Both the position numbers and the translations under genes were made by a program. 7,495 nucleotides of DNA, from positions 1 to 7,495 of the forward strand of contig DJBY01000037.1 of NCBI GenBank assembly GCA_002430605.1, in the 5' to 3' direction. Position 1 is the stretch's first letter, and every line of letters starts with the position of its first letter. Shown here one piece after another: positions 7,463 through 7,495 of this stretch. The DNA comes from Opitutia bacterium UBA5964. GTDB taxonomy: Bacteria > Verrucomicrobiota > Verrucomicrobiia > Opitutales > Coraliomargaritaceae. Below the pieces are notes generated by a model. That model did not search any database. It worked only from the letters and a program-made list of their open reading frames with translations, and was not told the origin of the DNA.

Positions 7463-7490
7463 CGGACGACGCGGAGGTCGTCCCTCCCAA
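7463..7490 (-). repeat. REP-like hairpin repeat, unit 2 (inverted copy)
   Basis: Read on the minus strand this copy is TTGGGAG, then stem GGACGAC, loop CTCCGC, stem GTCGTCC and a final G. On the plus strand the arms are 7464-7470 and 7477-7483. Relative to unit 1 it lacks one G in the flank, has C for T at the end of the loop, and has an A-T pair where unit 1 has T-A at the third stem position. Both stems are perfect, so the two changes compensate. Confidence 0.75.
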
Positions 7491-7495
7491 GAGCC

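Larger units (their letters stand above)
7197..7495. other. Gene-free tail downstream of the sulfatase
   Basis: This 299-base stretch has no credible gene on either strand. Its first 159 bases (7197-7355) show no clear promoter or terminator, only an A7 run at 7290-7296 inside a weak inverted repeat. The remainder holds two inverted hairpin repeats (7356-7384 and 7463-7490) separated by 78 unremarkable bases. It probably marks the end of the transcription unit. Confidence 0.7.

Noticed and set aside
7356..7490. CRISPR array or integrase attachment sites as explanation of the repeat pair
   Set aside because: Only two copies exist, they are inverted rather than direct, each is self-complementary, and no cas or integrase gene is nearby.

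Overview
The window is a compact, single-strand block of secreted polysaccharide-degrading enzymes. It holds five consecutive plus-strand genes: a 5'-truncated GH20 beta-hexosaminidase, a GH43 glycosidase fused to an SGNH/GDSL esterase-like domain, two divergent GH29 alpha-L-fucosidases, and an S1-family sulfatase. A gene-free 299-base tail carries an inverted pair of short hairpin repeats. No RNA genes, CRISPR arrays, transposases, transporters or regulators were found. There is no SusC/SusD pair, so nothing suggests a classical Bacteroidetes PUL.

Organism (inference): co-linear secreted glycosidases and sulfatases, mixed Sec and Tat export, moderate GC, and weak or absent Shine-Dalgarno sequences at most starts suggest a PVC-superphylum bacterium (Kiritimatiellota, Verrucomicrobiota, Lentisphaerota or Planctomycetota). 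Such bacteria specialise in sulfated, fucose-containing host or algal glycans. The genus cannot be fixed from this sequence alone.

Layout: 1-1047 GH20, open at the left edge; 64-base gap with a small hairpin across the GH20 stop; 1112-2740 GH43-SGNH; 2-base gap; 2743-4491 GH29 with an extra C-terminal domain; 69-base gap with a recognisable Shine-Dalgarno; 4561-5655 short GH29 with a Tat signal; 11-base gap; 5667-7196 sulfatase; 7197-7495 non-coding. Tight spacing and shared strand suggest one transcription unit, perhaps with internal initiation in the two 60-70 base gaps.

Function as a set (inference): exo-acting removal of fucose (two enzymes), sulfate, N-acetylhexosamine and a GH43-type sugar (arabinose, xylose or galactose class), plus a possible deacylation, fits stepwise trimming of a sulfated, fucosylated, amino-sugar-containing glycan such as mucin O-glycans, a fucosylated glycosaminoglycan or a complex marine polysaccharide. 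No novel defence or mobile system is visible. The most notable features are the GH43-SGNH fusion with a non-canonical histidine block, and the terminal hairpin repeat pair, whose stems differ by a compensatory base-pair swap.
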